Of a stretch of DNA of 64,000 nucleotides, positions 63,577 through 64,000 are shown one piece after another. Under the pieces are notes generated by a model, which saw only the letters and a program-made list of their open reading frames with translations, searched no databases and was not told where the DNA came from. The DNA lies in NCBI RefSeq assembly GCF_008630915.1, contig NZ_CP043909.1, positions 1,240,001-1,304,000 on the forward strand. The letters run 5' to 3'. A program made the translations under genes and the position numbers. Numbering within the stretch: position 1 is the stretch's first letter; each line of letters opens with the position of its first letter. Source of the stretch: Acinetobacter suaedae. Its GTDB lineage: Bacteria > Pseudomonadota > Gammaproteobacteria > Pseudomonadales > Moraxellaceae.

Positions 63577-64000
63577 ATGAAAAATTTTACTTTGAAATCG
63601 GTGACTCTGCTTATCGCAATGGGGAGCATGGGCCAAGTTTGGGCTGCGGATACGAGCTTGAATGGGCTGTTTAATTTAGGGCAAGACTGCAAAGTGCAAG
63701 ATAATTCAGTTAAATCCGTACAAGAAATGCTGGGTTGTGGAGCGATACATGGCACAGTTAAAACAGCTTATTATTCTTTGAATAATGGTTATTTTGTCAA
63801 TAATCTCAATCAAGATACAGTTTCCATTGGTGGTTATATTAGATATGAAACAGCGCCTTTTTACGGCGTACAAGCAGCCATTGGTTATGATCTGCAACGT
63901 CGTTTAGATGAAAAAAATAAAAATGATGAAGTATCTGAGTTAAAAGAAGATCGTGATGGCTTGGCGGAAGCCTATGTGACTTGGAAAAATGATTTCGCAC
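63577..64000 (+). CDS. OprD-like outer membrane porin, 5' part (runs off window)
   Basis: The visible 141 codons begin with a signal peptide (MKNFTLKSVTLLIAMGSMGQVWA/AD). They continue with GCGAIHGTVKTAYYSLNNGYF, SIGGYIRYETAPFYGVQAAIGYDLQRRL and EAYVTWKNDF, which matches the first strands of OprD-family substrate-specific porins. AGGGGAAT precedes the ATG. Position after the permease gene suggests uptake of a purine breakdown compound, but this is inference. Confidence 0.75.
   Translation, partial: MKNFTLKSVTLLIAMGSMGQVWAADTSLNGLFNLGQDCKVQDNSVKSVQEMLGCGAIHGTVKTAYYSLNNGYFVNNLNQDTVSIGGYIRYETAPFYGVQAAIGYDLQRRLDEKNKNDEVSELKEDRDGLAEAYVTWKNDFA

Overview
The window looks like part of an Acinetobacter chromosome. 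It has AT-rich coding DNA, the gene order pcaIJFBDKCHG-quiBCXA behind a divergent IclR-type regulator, a zur-zigA zinc-starvation locus, and an argG of about 447 residues. All species and product calls come from reading the sequence and from knowledge of the families; no database search was run.

Layout. (1) 1-552: the 3' end of a TgpA-like transglutaminase gene and an intact tRNA-Val(GAC). (2) 553-10284: a 9.7-kb island inserted at that tRNA, bounded by a perfect 45-bp direct repeat of the tRNA 3' end (508-552 and 10240-10284). I can see no integrase in it. Its left half carries a type VI secretion cassette on the minus strand: PAAR protein, HExxH metallopeptidase effector, lipoprotein immunity candidate, then three further immunity-like secreted proteins. 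Its right half carries phage-style control genes (XRE-ImmA/IrrE protein, Arc-like repressor facing a BRO-N antirepressor) and two groups of unrecognised genes. (3) 10285-15861: pirin, argG, a small unknown gene, fadH and tRNA-Ser(TGA). (4) 16051-23140: an AraC regulator facing an SDR / acetoacetate-decarboxylase-like / ferritin-like hydrolase / flavin oxidoreductase / hydrolase operon. This block lies between two decayed fragments of xseA (exonuclease VII large subunit). (5) 23131-26450: a LysR gene, a truncated old-yellow-enzyme pseudogene, a lipoprotein and debris. (6) 26448-39938: a second T6SS locus with hypothetical membrane proteins, an unusual multi-HTH protein, VgrG, a 1648-residue Rhs effector with an unrecognised C-terminal toxin, a lipoprotein immunity candidate and further immunity-like remnants, then an RDD protein. 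(7) 39921-45631: a zinc-limitation cluster. folE2-hisI-gammaCA-dihydroorotase runs left and a lipoprotein peptidase, zur and zigA run right, with a Zur-box-like palindrome between them. (8) 45695-60979: pcaU and the protocatechuate/quinate operon. (9) 61133-64000: uraD, uraH, a urate/xanthine-type permease and the start of an OprD-like porin.

How the genes work together. In region 8, quinate and shikimate are probably converted to protocatechuate in the periplasm (QuiA, QuiB, QuiC, porin QuiX), imported by PcaK and degraded through the beta-ketoadipate pathway. PcaU would act at a palindrome plus direct repeat upstream of pcaI. Region 7 fits a cell coping with zinc starvation through backup enzymes and a COG0523 GTPase. 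Regions 2 and 6 are the accessory, fast-changing parts. The best candidates for undescribed biology are the Rhs C-terminal toxin with its lipoprotein partner, the integrase-less tRNA island with its unknown gene cassettes, and the metabolic block flanked by xseA fragments.
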